In this document: piece after piece, positions 34,187-43,393 of the stretch
Layout of the letters: every line of letters begins with the position of its first letter
Numbering within the stretch: the stretch's first letter is position 1
NCBI GenBank assembly: GCA_964424355.1
Contig: CAYRIO010000002.1
Location: forward strand, 178,911-242,910
DNA: 64,000 nucleotides
Direction of reading: 5' to 3'
From: CAZEHS01 sp964424355
Lineage (GTDB): Bacteria; Bacillota; Clostridia; Peptostreptococcales; Acidaminobacteraceae
Program-made: the position numbers and the translations under genes
Notes under the pieces: generated by a model
Told to the model about the DNA's origin: nothing
The model's database searches: none
What the model saw: only the letters and a program-made list of their open reading frames with translations

Positions 34187-35611
34187 ATGAACAAGCACAC
34201 GGATCTCCAGGAATCGGAGATTGAAGATATGCGCAGAGAGTTGGAACGGCTTCGGTTTCATGAAGCGGTCATTGATCAGCTGGTGGAAACGGCTTATGAG
34301 GGCCTGGTCGTGGTCGATGAACACGGGAATATCACCAAATGCAAATATGAAAAGCTGATGGGGATCAAGGAAGCGGAGGTCATTGGGAAGCCGGTGACCG
34401 AGGTCATTGAAAATACACGGGTCCACGAGGTCTTACGGACGGGCCGCAGTGAAATCGGACAGATCCAGACCATCAACGGGCACGATATGATCGCCTCCCG
34501 GATTGCGGTCTGGCGGGACGGGAAGGTCATCGGCGCCGTTGGGACCGTTCTTTTCAAGGATGTCAAAGAGGTGAAAGCCCTGGCAAACCGATTGGAAAAC
34601 CTGGAAAGCAAGGTGAAGACCTATGAAGGGGAGATCAGCCGCCTCCATCAGGCCAAGTATACCTTTGACCATATCATCACTCGGAACAACCAGATGCGCC
34701 ACCTGATCGATCTGGCGCGAAAAGCGGCGGACAGCCATTCCACAGTGCTGCTGGAGGGTGAAAGTGGAACAGGAAAGGAATACTTTTCCCATGCGATCCA
34801 TAAAGGCAGCTACCGGTGCAACGGACCCTTTGTGCAGATCAACTGTGCGGCCATCCCGCGGGAGCTCATCGAATCGGAGCTTTTCGGGTATGTGGAGGGC
34901 GCGTTCACCGGGGCCAGCAAAGGCGGAAAACTGGGGAAATTCGAGCTGGCAAATGGCGGCACCTTATTTTTGGATGAAGTCGGGGCGCTGCCCCTGGATA
35001 TGCAGGCAAAACTCCTCCGAGTGCTGGAGGAGCGGGAGTATGAGCGGATTGGCGGAAACCAAAAAATCGCTGTGGATATCCGGGTGATTGCCGCCACCAA
35101 CGAACATCTCAGCGATATGGTTCAAAAGGGGAAATTCCGGGAGGATCTCTACTATCGGCTCAACGTGCTCCAATTGTTCCTGCCGCCGCTTCGGGAACGG
35201 AAGGAGGATATTCCCCTCCTGGCAGAGCATATCCTGGATAACTTCTGCCGCCAGTACAACCATCCCACTGTCAGGCTTTCCAATGGCGCCATGGAACGGC
35301 TCCAGGCCCACGATTGGCCGGGGAACGTCCGGGAACTGCGCAATGCCATGGAACGGGCTCTGATGGTTTCAGAGGGCAGAGTGCTCTATACCAAGGACCT
35401 GCCGGATATCTTCCTGGATGGGGAAGTGATGCCCCAAACGGCGGATCATGATGTGCCTCTCACCTTGGCAACGGCCGTGGAAGCAGCGGAGGCGGATGCG
35501 ATCCGCCGTGCCCTGATCCGCTGTGACGGAAGCCGGACAGAGGCTGCCAAGCTGTTGGGAATCCACCGCACCGGTCTGCACAAGAAAATGAAGCAGTTCG
35601 GAATAGAGTGA
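34187..35611 (+). CDS. Sigma-54-dependent transcriptional activator (PAS-AAA+-HTH)
   Basis: Encodes 474 residues from the ATG at 34187, which follows CGGAGGAAAG. A short coiled coil (1-25) and a PAS sensor (about 25-130) are followed by a AAA+ domain (about 160-390) with Walker A GESGTGKE, the sigma-54 contact loop GAFTGA, Walker B GGTLFLDEVG and the R-finger region, and then a Fis-type HTH (RTEAAKLLGIHRTGLHKKMKQ). No receiver domain is present, so it probably senses a small molecule through PAS. It is the only sigma-54 activator in the window, while a consensus sigma-54 promoter drives the CoA-transferase operon 14 kb away; regulation of that operon is possible but not shown. Confidence 0.93.
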   Translation: MNKHTDLQESEIEDMRRELERLRFHEAVIDQLVETAYEGLVVVDEHGNITKCKYEKLMGIKEAEVIGKPVTEVIENTRVHEVLRTGRSEIGQIQTINGHDMIASRIAVWRDGKVIGAVGTVLFKDVKEVKALANRLENLESKVKTYEGEISRLHQAKYTFDHIITRNNQMRHLIDLARKAADSHSTVLLEGESGTGKEYFSHAIHKGSYRCNGPFVQINCAAIPRELIESELFGYVEGAFTGASKGGKLGKFELANGGTLFLDEVGALPLDMQAKLLRVLEEREYERIGGNQKIAVDIRVIAATNEHLSDMVQKGKFREDLYYRLNVLQLFLPPLRERKEDIPLLAEHILDNFCRQYNHPTVRLSNGAMERLQAHDWPGNVRELRNAMERALMVSEGRVLYTKDLPDIFLDGEVMPQTADHDVPLTLATAVEAAEADAIRRALIRCDGSRTEAAKLLGIHRTGLHKKMKQFGIE

Positions 35612-35615
35612 GGCG

Positions 35616-37004
35616 TTATCGGCTCACGGGCCGTTCATTCATCAGCACGGTTCTGCTTTCGCTGAGCCACGCCACGTCGTAACCGAAGGCGGCCATCAGA
35701 TAGCGGACGGGCAGATAGGCGCGTTCCCGCTTGATCAGGGGTGGCGCTTCCATGGCAATGGGCTGGTCGTCAAAAGTCAGGGTGTTGCTGTGAAGCCCAA
35801 TGATCATCGTGTGATGATCCTTTTGCACGCGGATGGTCTCGGTGTCGGCAAGGAATGTCACCGTTGCCCCCAGAGCTTCCATGGTTTTCTTGACCGGCAT
35901 CATCAGGTGGTCCTCGGGATTGATAAAGGGCTTACCGGTTTCCTTGCTGCTGGTGAACTGCAGCTCGTGGGTGTTCATCACACAGGTGATTTCCTGGCGC
36001 AGCTCTTCGGGATCAGTCTGTGCCGCCCGGGTCTTCAGGGCGGCCACCATGCTGAGCACGCTGGTGCCATCCAGGGTATCCTCGTGGATATCAAAAAGCA
36101 TCACCCCGCCGGCATCGAGAAGAGCCATGCGGGTTTTTTCTTTTAAGGTGGCCAGGCCGTTGTACCAGGATTCCAGAGGGGCACCCGGGGCATAGTCCTG
36201 CCAGGCGTTCTCCCGGCTTTCCGCGACCAACTCGCGATACTGCTTCCAGCTGGGGCGGGCATACAGCGGCATTCCCAGGATGATTTTTTCCCGGGGCATC
36301 CCGCGATTGGCCCAGAACGCGATGGAGGTATCGGCGTACCAGAGAGGGGCATGCTGGGACCCATAGAGGTCATAGGACATCACCGTGATCCAGTCGAAGG
36401 CGTTCAGACACTGGGTGCTCACGCCGTTGGAAAAATCGGTGCCGTCGAATTTGGTCCAGGCGCCGCTGACAGCTGCTGAAAACAGCTTGTTGCGGGAAGA
36501 CAGCTTTCCGTCCAGGGTGGTGACCAGGGCTTCATAATTCCTGGCGGATTCGCCGGGGACGGGATATTCCCAGTCCAGTTCAACGCCATCCAAATGATAC
36601 AGATCCACAAAAGCCATCACTTCATCCGCCAGCTTCCGGCGGGATGCATCTGTGGCGGCCAGCGCTTCAAAATTCGGTGCCAGGGGGATATCCCGATACG
36701 CCCATCCGCCTAAAGCCACCGATACCTTGACATGATGGCGATGAGCCTGCTTTACCATGGCCTTGAGCCGCTCAGGTTTCTCAATGGGCAGCAGGGTTCC
36801 GTCTGCTCGGGGAATGAGGAAGGCGTAGACGATGTGGGTCAGTTTCTCAAACTGGATGGTCTCAATCGGATCATTAAAGGGCAGCTCGGAGCTATAAGCC
36901 ATCACCTTGAAGTTTTCAGGTTTCCACTGCGTCTTTTCGCTGTCAGGCGTCAGGGTTGCGCCCAATAAGAGGGTCAGGATCAGGACGACAATACTCTTCT
37001 TCAT
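35616..37004 (-). CDS. Exported GH18 glycosidase with copper amine oxidase-like stalk domain
   Basis: A 462-residue protein with a signal peptide (KKSIVVLILTLLLGATL). The GH18 barrel (about 30-320) has the catalytic motif DGVELDWE at 139-146, with Glu146 as acid/base; the middle Asp of DGxDxDxE is Glu. The C-terminal region (about 345-460) matches copper amine oxidase N-domain-like modules common in clostridial exported proteins (MMPVKKTMEALGATV, ERAYLPVRYLMAAFGYDV). Related SleL/YaaH proteins cut cortical peptidoglycan; chitin is another possible target. Its stop codon lies five bases from that of the convergent activator gene. Confidence 0.88.
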   Translation of the reverse strand: MKKSIVVLILTLLLGATLTPDSEKTQWKPENFKVMAYSSELPFNDPIETIQFEKLTHIVYAFLIPRADGTLLPIEKPERLKAMVKQAHRHHVKVSVALGGWAYRDIPLAPNFEALAATDASRRKLADEVMAFVDLYHLDGVELDWEYPVPGESARNYEALVTTLDGKLSSRNKLFSAAVSGAWTKFDGTDFSNGVSTQCLNAFDWITVMSYDLYGSQHAPLWYADTSIAFWANRGMPREKIILGMPLYARPSWKQYRELVAESRENAWQDYAPGAPLESWYNGLATLKEKTRMALLDAGGVMLFDIHEDTLDGTSVLSMVAALKTRAAQTDPEELRQEITCVMNTHELQFTSSKETGKPFINPEDHLMMPVKKTMEALGATVTFLADTETIRVQKDHHTMIIGLHSNTLTFDDQPIAMEAPPLIKRERAYLPVRYLMAAFGYDVAWLSESRTVLMNERPVSR

Positions 37005-37167
37005 GCTTGTCCTCCTTGCGGGGTATATCGGATGATTCTTCTCCGATTATACCCTTTTCAGCGTCATTGCAATCAAGAAATCCGAATCTGCTTTGGCCCT
37101 TGCCCTGTGGGCGAGGATTGCATACAATGGGTACATAGATGAAATTGACTACTTTGGAGGAAAAATA

Positions 37168-37869
37168 ATGAAACGGTTTGGAATCATCGGGGCAATGGAT
37201 TTGGAAGTGGAGATGCTTAAAGAAGTGATGACGATAGAAGGCCGTCGGACCCTGGCAGGGATGGATTTCTGCGTGGGGACCCTGGAGGGGCAGCAGGCAG
37301 TGGTGGTCATCAGCGGTATCGGCAAGGTGAATGCGGCGGTATGCGCTCAGGTGCTGGTTTCTGTCTTCGGCTGCACCCATGTCATCAATACCGGGGTGGC
37401 CGGGGCAATCCACGAGGACCTCAATGTTGGGGATCTGGTGATCTCCACGGATGTATTGGAACATGATTTCGATGCCACTGGCTTCGGCTACGAGCTGGGG
37501 CAGATTCCCCGGATGAGTGAATGGATATTCAAAGCGGACCCGGAACTGATCCAATTGGCTCAAAAGGCCATTGAGCAGGAAGAAATTCCCCATCAGGTCC
37601 TTCAGGGCCGCATCGTGTCAGGGGATATCTTCGTCAGCAGCGGCGAGATCAAAGAGCGGCTGAAAACCCAATTCGGCGCCTATGCGACGGAAATGGAAGG
37701 GGCGGCCATCGGTCACAGCTGCTGGCTGAACGCGGTGCCGTTCCTGATCCTCCGTGCGATGTCCGATAAAGCCGATGGCACGGCCCATGAAAGCTTTGAT
37801 GAATTCTGCAAGGATGCAGCCGTTAATTCCAGCCGCATCGTGCGGCATATGCTTAGACACTCAGCTTGA
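37168..37869 (+). CDS. mtnN: 5'-methylthioadenosine/S-adenosylhomocysteine nucleosidase
   Basis: Encodes 233 residues starting MKRFGIIGAMDLEVEML after TTTGGAGG. It has the adenine-site SGIGKVNAA, NTGVAGAI, the EMEGAAIGH motif that includes ribose-binding residues, and SDKADGTAHESF with the catalytic Asp. It cleaves adenine from MTA and SAH, byproducts of methylation and polyamine synthesis. It is followed by rluD-like and pyrR genes in what looks like one transcript. Confidence 0.96.
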   Translation: MKRFGIIGAMDLEVEMLKEVMTIEGRRTLAGMDFCVGTLEGQQAVVVISGIGKVNAAVCAQVLVSVFGCTHVINTGVAGAIHEDLNVGDLVISTDVLEHDFDATGFGYELGQIPRMSEWIFKADPELIQLAQKAIEQEEIPHQVLQGRIVSGDIFVSSGEIKERLKTQFGAYATEMEGAAIGHSCWLNAVPFLILRAMSDKADGTAHESFDEFCKDAAVNSSRIVRHMLRHSA

Positions 37870-37881
37870 TCAGGAGGCCCC

Positions 37882-38814
37882 GTGCAGATTTATGATGTCG
37901 TCATACCGGAAGAAATGGAAGGCCTGCGACTGGACGCCTGCGTCGCCAAACTGGTGGCGGGACGCTCCAGGACCTATCTGCAGCAAATGATTGAACAGGG
38001 CTGCGTCACCGTCAATGACGAATCCGAGCTCTCGAAAAAAGCCCGGGTTTCTGCCGGGGACGAAATCCATATCGAATTACCGGACCCCGTCGAACTGGAT
38101 GTGGTGCCTGAAAATATCCCCATCGAAATCGTCTATGAGGATCCGCACCTCCTGGTGGTGAACAAGCCCCAGGGGATGGTGGTGCATCCGGCACCGGGGA
38201 ATTATACCGGCACCCTTGTGAATGCACTGATGTATCACTGCAAGGATCTCTCCTCCATCAATGGCGTGGTTCGGCCGGGCATCGTGCACCGGATCGATAA
38301 GGATACCAGCGGTCTCCTCATGGTCGCCAAGGATGACAAGGCCCACCAGGGACTGGCGGAACAGCTGAAGGAACACACGATCCTCCGCAGATATCACGCC
38401 CTTGTCCATGGGACCATCAAGGCTGACACGGGCCGTATTGAAGGCGCCATCGGGCGCAATCCGTCGAACCGCCTGCAGATGGCAGTGGTGGACTATGGCG
38501 GCAAAGAGGCGGTCACCTATTATAAGGTCCTTGAGCGCATCAACGGCTACACCTATGTGGAGGTATCCCTTGAAACCGGGCGTACCCACCAGATACGGGT
38601 CCACATGGCCTGGAAGGGCCATCCCCTGGCGGGGGATCCTGTTTATGGGGTCAAGAAGGAAAAAGTAAAGCACGCCGGGCAGATCCTGCATGCAAAAGTC
38701 TTGGGATTCAAGCACCCGCACAGCGGCGAGTGGATGGAATTCGATGCACCGCTGCCTGAATACTTCAGCACGTATCTCGAAAAAGTGCGGCATTTGAGCC
38801 GCCAGGAGGGGTAA
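37882..38814 (+). CDS. rluD: RluD-type 23S rRNA pseudouridine synthase
   Basis: A 310-residue protein with an N-terminal S4 RNA-binding domain (LDACVAKLVAGRSRTYLQQMIEQG) and a pseudouridine synthase core whose catalytic Asp lies in RPGIVHRIDKDTSGLLMVAK. GRTHQIRVHM is the second family motif. GTG start after CAGGAGG. Placement directly before pyrR is conserved in many Firmicutes. Confidence 0.93.
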   Translation: MQIYDVVIPEEMEGLRLDACVAKLVAGRSRTYLQQMIEQGCVTVNDESELSKKARVSAGDEIHIELPDPVELDVVPENIPIEIVYEDPHLLVVNKPQGMVVHPAPGNYTGTLVNALMYHCKDLSSINGVVRPGIVHRIDKDTSGLLMVAKDDKAHQGLAEQLKEHTILRRYHALVHGTIKADTGRIEGAIGRNPSNRLQMAVVDYGGKEAVTYYKVLERINGYTYVEVSLETGRTHQIRVHMAWKGHPLAGDPVYGVKKEKVKHAGQILHAKVLGFKHPHSGEWMEFDAPLPEYFSTYLEKVRHLSRQEG

Positions 38815-38815
38815 C

Positions 38816-39388
38816 ATGCAATTCAAGGCCAAAATCATGGATGAGAACGCCATGAACCGGTCCATCAAACGGCTGGCCCACGAGATCATCGAGCACAATA
38901 AGGGTGTTGAGAACGTGGTGCTGGTCGGTATCCTTTCCCGGGGCGTACCCCTGGCCTGGCGGATCGTGGATATGATTGAAGAAATAGAAGGGCTGCGGAT
39001 TCCCGTAGGTTCTCTGGACATCACCCTGTATCGGGATGATCTGTCAGAGGTGAACGCGGAACCGATCGTGCGGAATAACAACATTCCGTTCTCGGTGTCC
39101 GGCAAGCACATTGTTCTGGTGGATGATGTGATTTACACCGGTCGAACCGTCCGGGCGGCACTGGATGCGCTCATCGACCTGGGGCGCCCCCTCACAATCC
39201 AGCTGGCTGTGCTGGTGGACCGCGGGCACCGGGAACTGCCCATTCGGCCGGATTATGTGGGGAAGAACGTCCCCACCGCCCGTCGGGAGATCATCAGCGT
39301 CAAGCTGAAGGAGGAGGACGGCGCCAACGAAGTCGTCATCAATACCCTGGACAGCGATGCGGAGGACGAACAATACCCCCTGAAGTGA
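38816..39388 (+). CDS. pyrR: PyrR bifunctional pyrimidine attenuator / uracil phosphoribosyltransferase
   Basis: Encodes 190 residues with the PRPP loop VLVDDVIYTGRTVRAALDAL, the family signature VGILSRGVPLA, and SLDITLYRDDL. PyrR binds UMP/UTP and pyr mRNA leaders to cause attenuation. No pyr biosynthesis gene is in this window, so its targets are elsewhere. The start lies two bases after the rluD stop. A strong hairpin terminator follows. Confidence 0.96.
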   Translation: MQFKAKIMDENAMNRSIKRLAHEIIEHNKGVENVVLVGILSRGVPLAWRIVDMIEEIEGLRIPVGSLDITLYRDDLSEVNAEPIVRNNNIPFSVSGKHIVLVDDVIYTGRTVRAALDALIDLGRPLTIQLAVLVDRGHRELPIRPDYVGKNVPTARREIISVKLKEEDGANEVVINTLDSDAEDEQYPLK

Positions 39389-39403
39389 TGCACGATAAAA
39401 TTA

Positions 39404-39455
39404 AAGGGCTGACCCCTGACAGCGCACGTGTGCTTTCTGTCGGGAGTCAGCCCTT
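39404..39455. terminator. Bidirectional terminator between pyrR and the 5'-nucleotidase gene
   Basis: AAGGGCTGAC and GTCAGCCCTT form the outer stem, with CCTGACAG / CTGTCGGG inside. TTTTT follows on the plus strand and a T-rich stretch on the minus strand. Confidence 0.8.
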
Positions 39456-39468
39456 GTTGCTTTTTCGC

Positions 39469-41202
39469 TTACTGAGCGGGAATCTGCAGAATCTGACCCG
39501 GGATGATCAGGTTCGGATTTTTCAGGTTGTTGAATTCAGCCAGGTGCTTCCAATCCACCTTGAACTGGGCGGCAATTTTCCAAAGCATATCATTGGCCTT
39601 CACCGTATATGAGACCGCAGCCCCTGGTACGGAAGGCATGGTTGGAACCGCAACCGGTGCGGGTTTCACTTCTGCCTTAGGAACGGCGGCTTCAATCACC
39701 TTGACACGGCCGTCTGTGGCCGGTGAAACAGAACCTGCTTTGGCGATGTAAGCAGCCAGGATTTCGTCAAGGGCAGGGTACTCACCCTTGACCTTGTTAT
39801 CGGCGAACATCGTGTAACCATCTCCGCCGGCTGCCATGAAATCGTTGGTTGCCAATGTGTAAGTACCGGCAGGGTCGATGGGGCTGCCGGCGGCTGTAGC
39901 GGATAGGATTCTGGAACCGGCTGGTTTCCCGGCATCGAAGGTGAACTGGATTCCGGCAACATGGGGGAAGGGGCCGTTTTCTTCAGGATATTTGCTGACG
40001 CCCAATTCCAGAGCATCCAGCAGATCCTGTCCGGTGATATCCTTCACCACCACATAGTTTCCAAAGGGCAGGACCGTAATGATCTCGCCTTTTGTGATCT
40101 CGCCGGCGTCAATGGAAGCACGGATACCGCCGCCGTTGGTGAAGGCCACATCAGCGCCGGTGGCATCCAGCATGGCCGCAGTGATGAGATTTCCCAGATT
40201 CGTTTCGCCGCGGCGGACCTTCCCGCGTTCGCCGTCAAGGGCCACTGCGGCAGAGCCGACTTTCACATCGGTGACCACCTTGTTGGCGGTGTCAAGCTCG
40301 GTAATCAGCGCGGCCATGACAGGGTCAGGCGTCAGGGTGGCTGCCTGTTCCTTGGTGAAAAGAGCTGCTGTGCTGGCTGTAACCTTTCCGCCTGCAACAG
40401 TCAGTTCAATCATCCCCAGGTTCTTGTCATAATCGCCGGTCTGCCCGATGAGGGTGTTGCCGACCTTGAGGCCGTCCTTCAGGACGGTGTGGCTGTGGCC
40501 GTCGATGATGACATCAATGCCCGGAACGGATTCCGCCACCAGCTTGCTGGTGAACGCAGACCCTTCATTCAAGCCCAAGTGGGAAAGGCAGACAATCACA
40601 TCGGTCTGGTCCTGCAGCTGGGCAACCATGGTCTTTGCCTCGGCGACGGGATCGGAAAAGCTTAGGCCGGCCACGTTATCCGGATGTGTCATGTAGGCGG
40701 TTTCAGGTGTTGAAAGGGCGAAGATGCCGACTTTGATGCCGCCGATTTCCTTGATGGCAGATGCGGGCAGCAGTGTTTTTCCATCGGCTTTTTTTATATT
40801 AGCGCTCAACAGGGGGAACGTCATTTCGCCAGCGAGGGCCAGCAGACGGTCCTGCCCGTAATTGAAGTCGTGGTTGCCCGGGGTCATGGCATCGTATTTC
40901 ATCAGATTCATGAGTTTAACGATGCTTTCGCCTTTGTTCAACGTGGCAAAGGTTTGTCCGTGCAGGGTGTCTCCGGCATCCAGAAGCAAGACGTTGGGAT
41001 TCTCTGTCCGCACTTTTGAGATTTCGGCGGCCAGTTTGGCAAATCCCATGCCATCGTTCTTGCCTTCTAAGATCCGTGCGTGGGTGTCGTTGGTATGCAG
41101 AATGACCAGCTTGGTATCGGTGGCCGTGTCTGCGTAGCCGAAGCTGAACAGGCTGATCATCAGCGCCAGCATCAGCATCCAACTGATGTTCTTTCTTAAC
41201 AT
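39469..41202 (-). CDS. Exported 5'-nucleotidase with C-terminal LysM
   Basis: Encodes 577 residues from the ATG at 41202, which follows AGGAGGAG. Signal peptide: NISWMLMLALMISLFSFGYA. A metallophosphatase domain has LHTNDTHARI, LDAGDTLHGQ, TPGNHDFNYG and DGHSHT; then comes the 5'-nucleotidase C-terminal domain with GGGIRASIDAG and TNDFMAAGGDGYTMF. The last 45 residues form a LysM module that would bind peptidoglycan. It likely releases nucleosides and phosphate from extracellular nucleotides at the cell wall. Confidence 0.95.
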   Translation of the reverse strand: MLRKNISWMLMLALMISLFSFGYADTATDTKLVILHTNDTHARILEGKNDGMGFAKLAAEISKVRTENPNVLLLDAGDTLHGQTFATLNKGESIVKLMNLMKYDAMTPGNHDFNYGQDRLLALAGEMTFPLLSANIKKADGKTLLPASAIKEIGGIKVGIFALSTPETAYMTHPDNVAGLSFSDPVAEAKTMVAQLQDQTDVIVCLSHLGLNEGSAFTSKLVAESVPGIDVIIDGHSHTVLKDGLKVGNTLIGQTGDYDKNLGMIELTVAGGKVTASTAALFTKEQAATLTPDPVMAALITELDTANKVVTDVKVGSAAVALDGERGKVRRGETNLGNLITAAMLDATGADVAFTNGGGIRASIDAGEITKGEIITVLPFGNYVVVKDITGQDLLDALELGVSKYPEENGPFPHVAGIQFTFDAGKPAGSRILSATAAGSPIDPAGTYTLATNDFMAAGGDGYTMFADNKVKGEYPALDEILAAYIAKAGSVSPATDGRVKVIEAAVPKAEVKPAPVAVPTMPSVPGAAVSYTVKANDMLWKIAAQFKVDWKHLAEFNNLKNPNLIIPGQILQIPAQ

Positions 41203-41546
41203 GGTATCTCCTCCTGTAATGTTGAATGGGAGCCATGGGAGAACAATTTCGCCCATGCTCCTGACTCTGAGAGTTCTATACCCAATTGGAAAACCCTTTA
41301 TCTGTTAACAACAAAAAAAGACAAATGTCCTTAAAAATATATTGCGGCTGCCCCAAGGCGATATCCCTCTCATCCGTGCAGCGATGTCCGGGGAATTATG
41401 GAGGCTCTGAAGTGCGTCCGCCAGCCATTTTGGAGTGTCTTGTCCCGCTCGGGATTATTTTCGGTATAATGGTTCCAAACCCGCGTTATTTCTGATAACA
41501 TAGCAGTGTTAATCATTCGATAATTAAGGGAGAAAAAGGGTGCCAT

Positions 41547-42320
41547 ATGGGTCGACATGGAAAGCGGCAGTCACATGAAGAGCATGGGGGAAATCACGAG
41601 CGCTGGTTGCTGACCTATGCGGATATGATTACACTGCTTATGATCTTTTTCATTATTATGTACTCCATGAGTATCGTAGACGCCAAGAAGTTCTCGGAAC
41701 TGTCGAGCTCTCTGTCTGGGGTCATGGGCCAGGGGCAATCAGTGCTGCCTGCTTCCCAAGGGGTCATGGAAGGGAATCCTCCGGTTCAGTCGCCGCCGCA
41801 GCCATACACGGCTACTGCTGCTGCCGATGCCGCAGAGTTGCAAAAGGCGATGGAACAAGTGGAGGCGCTGATTGAAGAAAAACAGCTGGGCGGTCAACTC
41901 AGTGTTCAGATGACTTCGGCCGGTGTCACGATCAGGATGAAAGACAATCTTCTCTTCGATTCGGGATCTGCTACACTTCAGACTGGATCCTATGGCACGT
42001 TGGATAGCATCACTGCAATCTTGAATTCCATGCAGAACCGGATTCGGATCGAAGGCTATACAGATAATGTCCCCATGCACTCCGTGCAGTTTCAAAGCAA
42101 CTGGGAACTGGCCAGCCAGCGGGCGATCAATGTCCTGTACTACTTTGCAGGAAAAGGGGTTGCTCAGGGACGCCTTTCGGCAGAAAGCTTCGGTGAGTTC
42201 AAACAAATGGTTCCTAACGATACATCAGAAAACCGCCAGCAAAACAGGCGGGTCGATATCGTCATTATTCACGCTGAAACAGAGAAACCGCCGGAAATCG
42301 GAGGCATAGCTGCCCAATAA
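41547..42320 (+). CDS. motB: MotB-like flagellar stator protein
   Basis: A 257-residue protein. After a short basic start, one membrane helix (about 25-47) carries the ion-path Asp in LTYADMITLLMIFFI. The C-terminal OmpA-like domain (about 130-245) has LFDSGSATL, IEGYTDNVP and LASQRAINVL for peptidoglycan binding. It comes before motA, the reverse of the usual order. About 340 bases upstream hold no gene, only a TATAAT box at 41465. No other flagellar genes are near. Confidence 0.93.
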   Translation: MGRHGKRQSHEEHGGNHERWLLTYADMITLLMIFFIIMYSMSIVDAKKFSELSSSLSGVMGQGQSVLPASQGVMEGNPPVQSPPQPYTATAAADAAELQKAMEQVEALIEEKQLGGQLSVQMTSAGVTIRMKDNLLFDSGSATLQTGSYGTLDSITAILNSMQNRIRIEGYTDNVPMHSVQFQSNWELASQRAINVLYYFAGKGVAQGRLSAESFGEFKQMVPNDTSENRQQNRRVDIVIIHAETEKPPEIGGIAAQ

Positions 42321-42390
42321 GCCGATGGAACATGATTGAGGATGAGTGAAAGCACAGCTAGGCGACGAGTCTACCACGGAGGGTTAAAAA

Positions 42391-43176
42391 ATGGATATCG
42401 CAACCATAATAGGTTTATTTTTAGGCTTTGGTATGTTGATTCTCGGCTTTATTCTGGAAGGGGGCCATGTGGGGTCGCTCTTTCTTTTATCCCCGGCCAT
42501 CATCGTATTTGGCGGACTGTCCGGAGCGTTATTGGTTTCTTTTACGATGCCTCAGTTTCTCAGCATATTCCCCCTTTTCCTTCAAGCAACAAAAGCGCCT
42601 CCCAGTGAAGGCGAAGAGCGGATGAACCAGATCGTAAAAATGGCGGAAGTAGCCAGACGTGAAGGCCTTCTGGCTTTGGATGAGCAGGTGGAGAATGCCG
42701 GTCTGACGCCTTTGACGAAGCGGGGCATCAAGATGATCGTCGATGGTATGGATCCGGAGCTGGTACGTCAGATCCTGGAAACAGAGCTGTATGTCATGGA
42801 CGAACAGAGCAAGCTGAATGTTTCGATATTTGAAGCGGCGGGGGGCTATTCTCCGACCATGGGGATTATCGGGACCGTCATGGGTCTGGTTCACGTTCTG
42901 GGGAACCTGTCCAACCCGGATACACTGGGGCCGGCAATTGCGGCTGCTTTTATCGCCACGTTGTACGGTGTAGCTTTTGCGAACTTGGTGTTCCTGCCGG
43001 TTGCGGGTAAGCTCAAGGTTCAGCACAAGTTAGCCCGAATTATTGAAGAAATGACGATAGAAGGCGTTCTGTCCATTCAGGCAGGAGAATCTCCGATGAT
43101 CATTCGTGAAAAACTCAGCACCTTCCTGGGGGAAATCAAGAAGGCCAAAAAAGGCGCTGAGTCCGCTGAAGAGTAA
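42391..43176 (+). CDS. motA: MotA-like flagellar stator protein
   Basis: Encodes 261 residues with four membrane helices: two near the start (ATIIGLFLGFGMLILGF and LLSPAIIVFGGLSGALLV) and two in the second half (GYSPTMGIIGTVMGLVHVL and AAAFIATLYGVAFANLVFL). The large cytoplasmic loop includes ERMNQIVKMAEVARREGLLAL, the region that contacts the rotor protein FliG. It forms the torque-generating channel with MotB. A 23-bp perfect hairpin lies 45 bases downstream. Confidence 0.94.
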   Translation: MDIATIIGLFLGFGMLILGFILEGGHVGSLFLLSPAIIVFGGLSGALLVSFTMPQFLSIFPLFLQATKAPPSEGEERMNQIVKMAEVARREGLLALDEQVENAGLTPLTKRGIKMIVDGMDPELVRQILETELYVMDEQSKLNVSIFEAAGGYSPTMGIIGTVMGLVHVLGNLSNPDTLGPAIAAAFIATLYGVAFANLVFLPVAGKLKVQHKLARIIEEMTIEGVLSIQAGESPMIIREKLSTFLGEIKKAKKGAESAEE

Positions 43177-43221
43177 GCGAAGGCGCTGAACGTCAACTGA
43201 GATGCCAGATGGAGATACATA

Positions 43222-43274
43222 CTTAACAAAGGAAATACCCTGCCGCTACCTGGCAGGGTATTTCCTTTGTTAAG
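43222..43274. terminator. Perfect 23-bp hairpin after motA
   Basis: CTTAACAAAGGAAATACCCT plus GCC, a 7-base loop, and an exactly complementary right arm. T-rich parts are within the stem and no free T-run follows. It ends motBA and precedes the two-component promoter. Confidence 0.75.
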
Positions 43275-43351
43275 GGAATCGTAAGAATTCTGTCAAACCG
43301 CCTGTAAGACATCCTTGATAGGATGGGACTAGAAAACAGGGAAGGGGGGCA

Positions 43352-43360
43352 TGATATAAT
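43352..43360 (+). promoter_or_regulatory. Extended -10 promoter of the two-component system
   Basis: TGATATAAT, an extended -10, about 34 bases before the start codon. Upstream, GTAAGA occurs at 43281 and 43304, a possible response-regulator direct repeat. Confidence 0.5.
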
Positions 43361-43393
43361 GAGGGCAAATACGATGGAGCGGGACGGCGCCTT

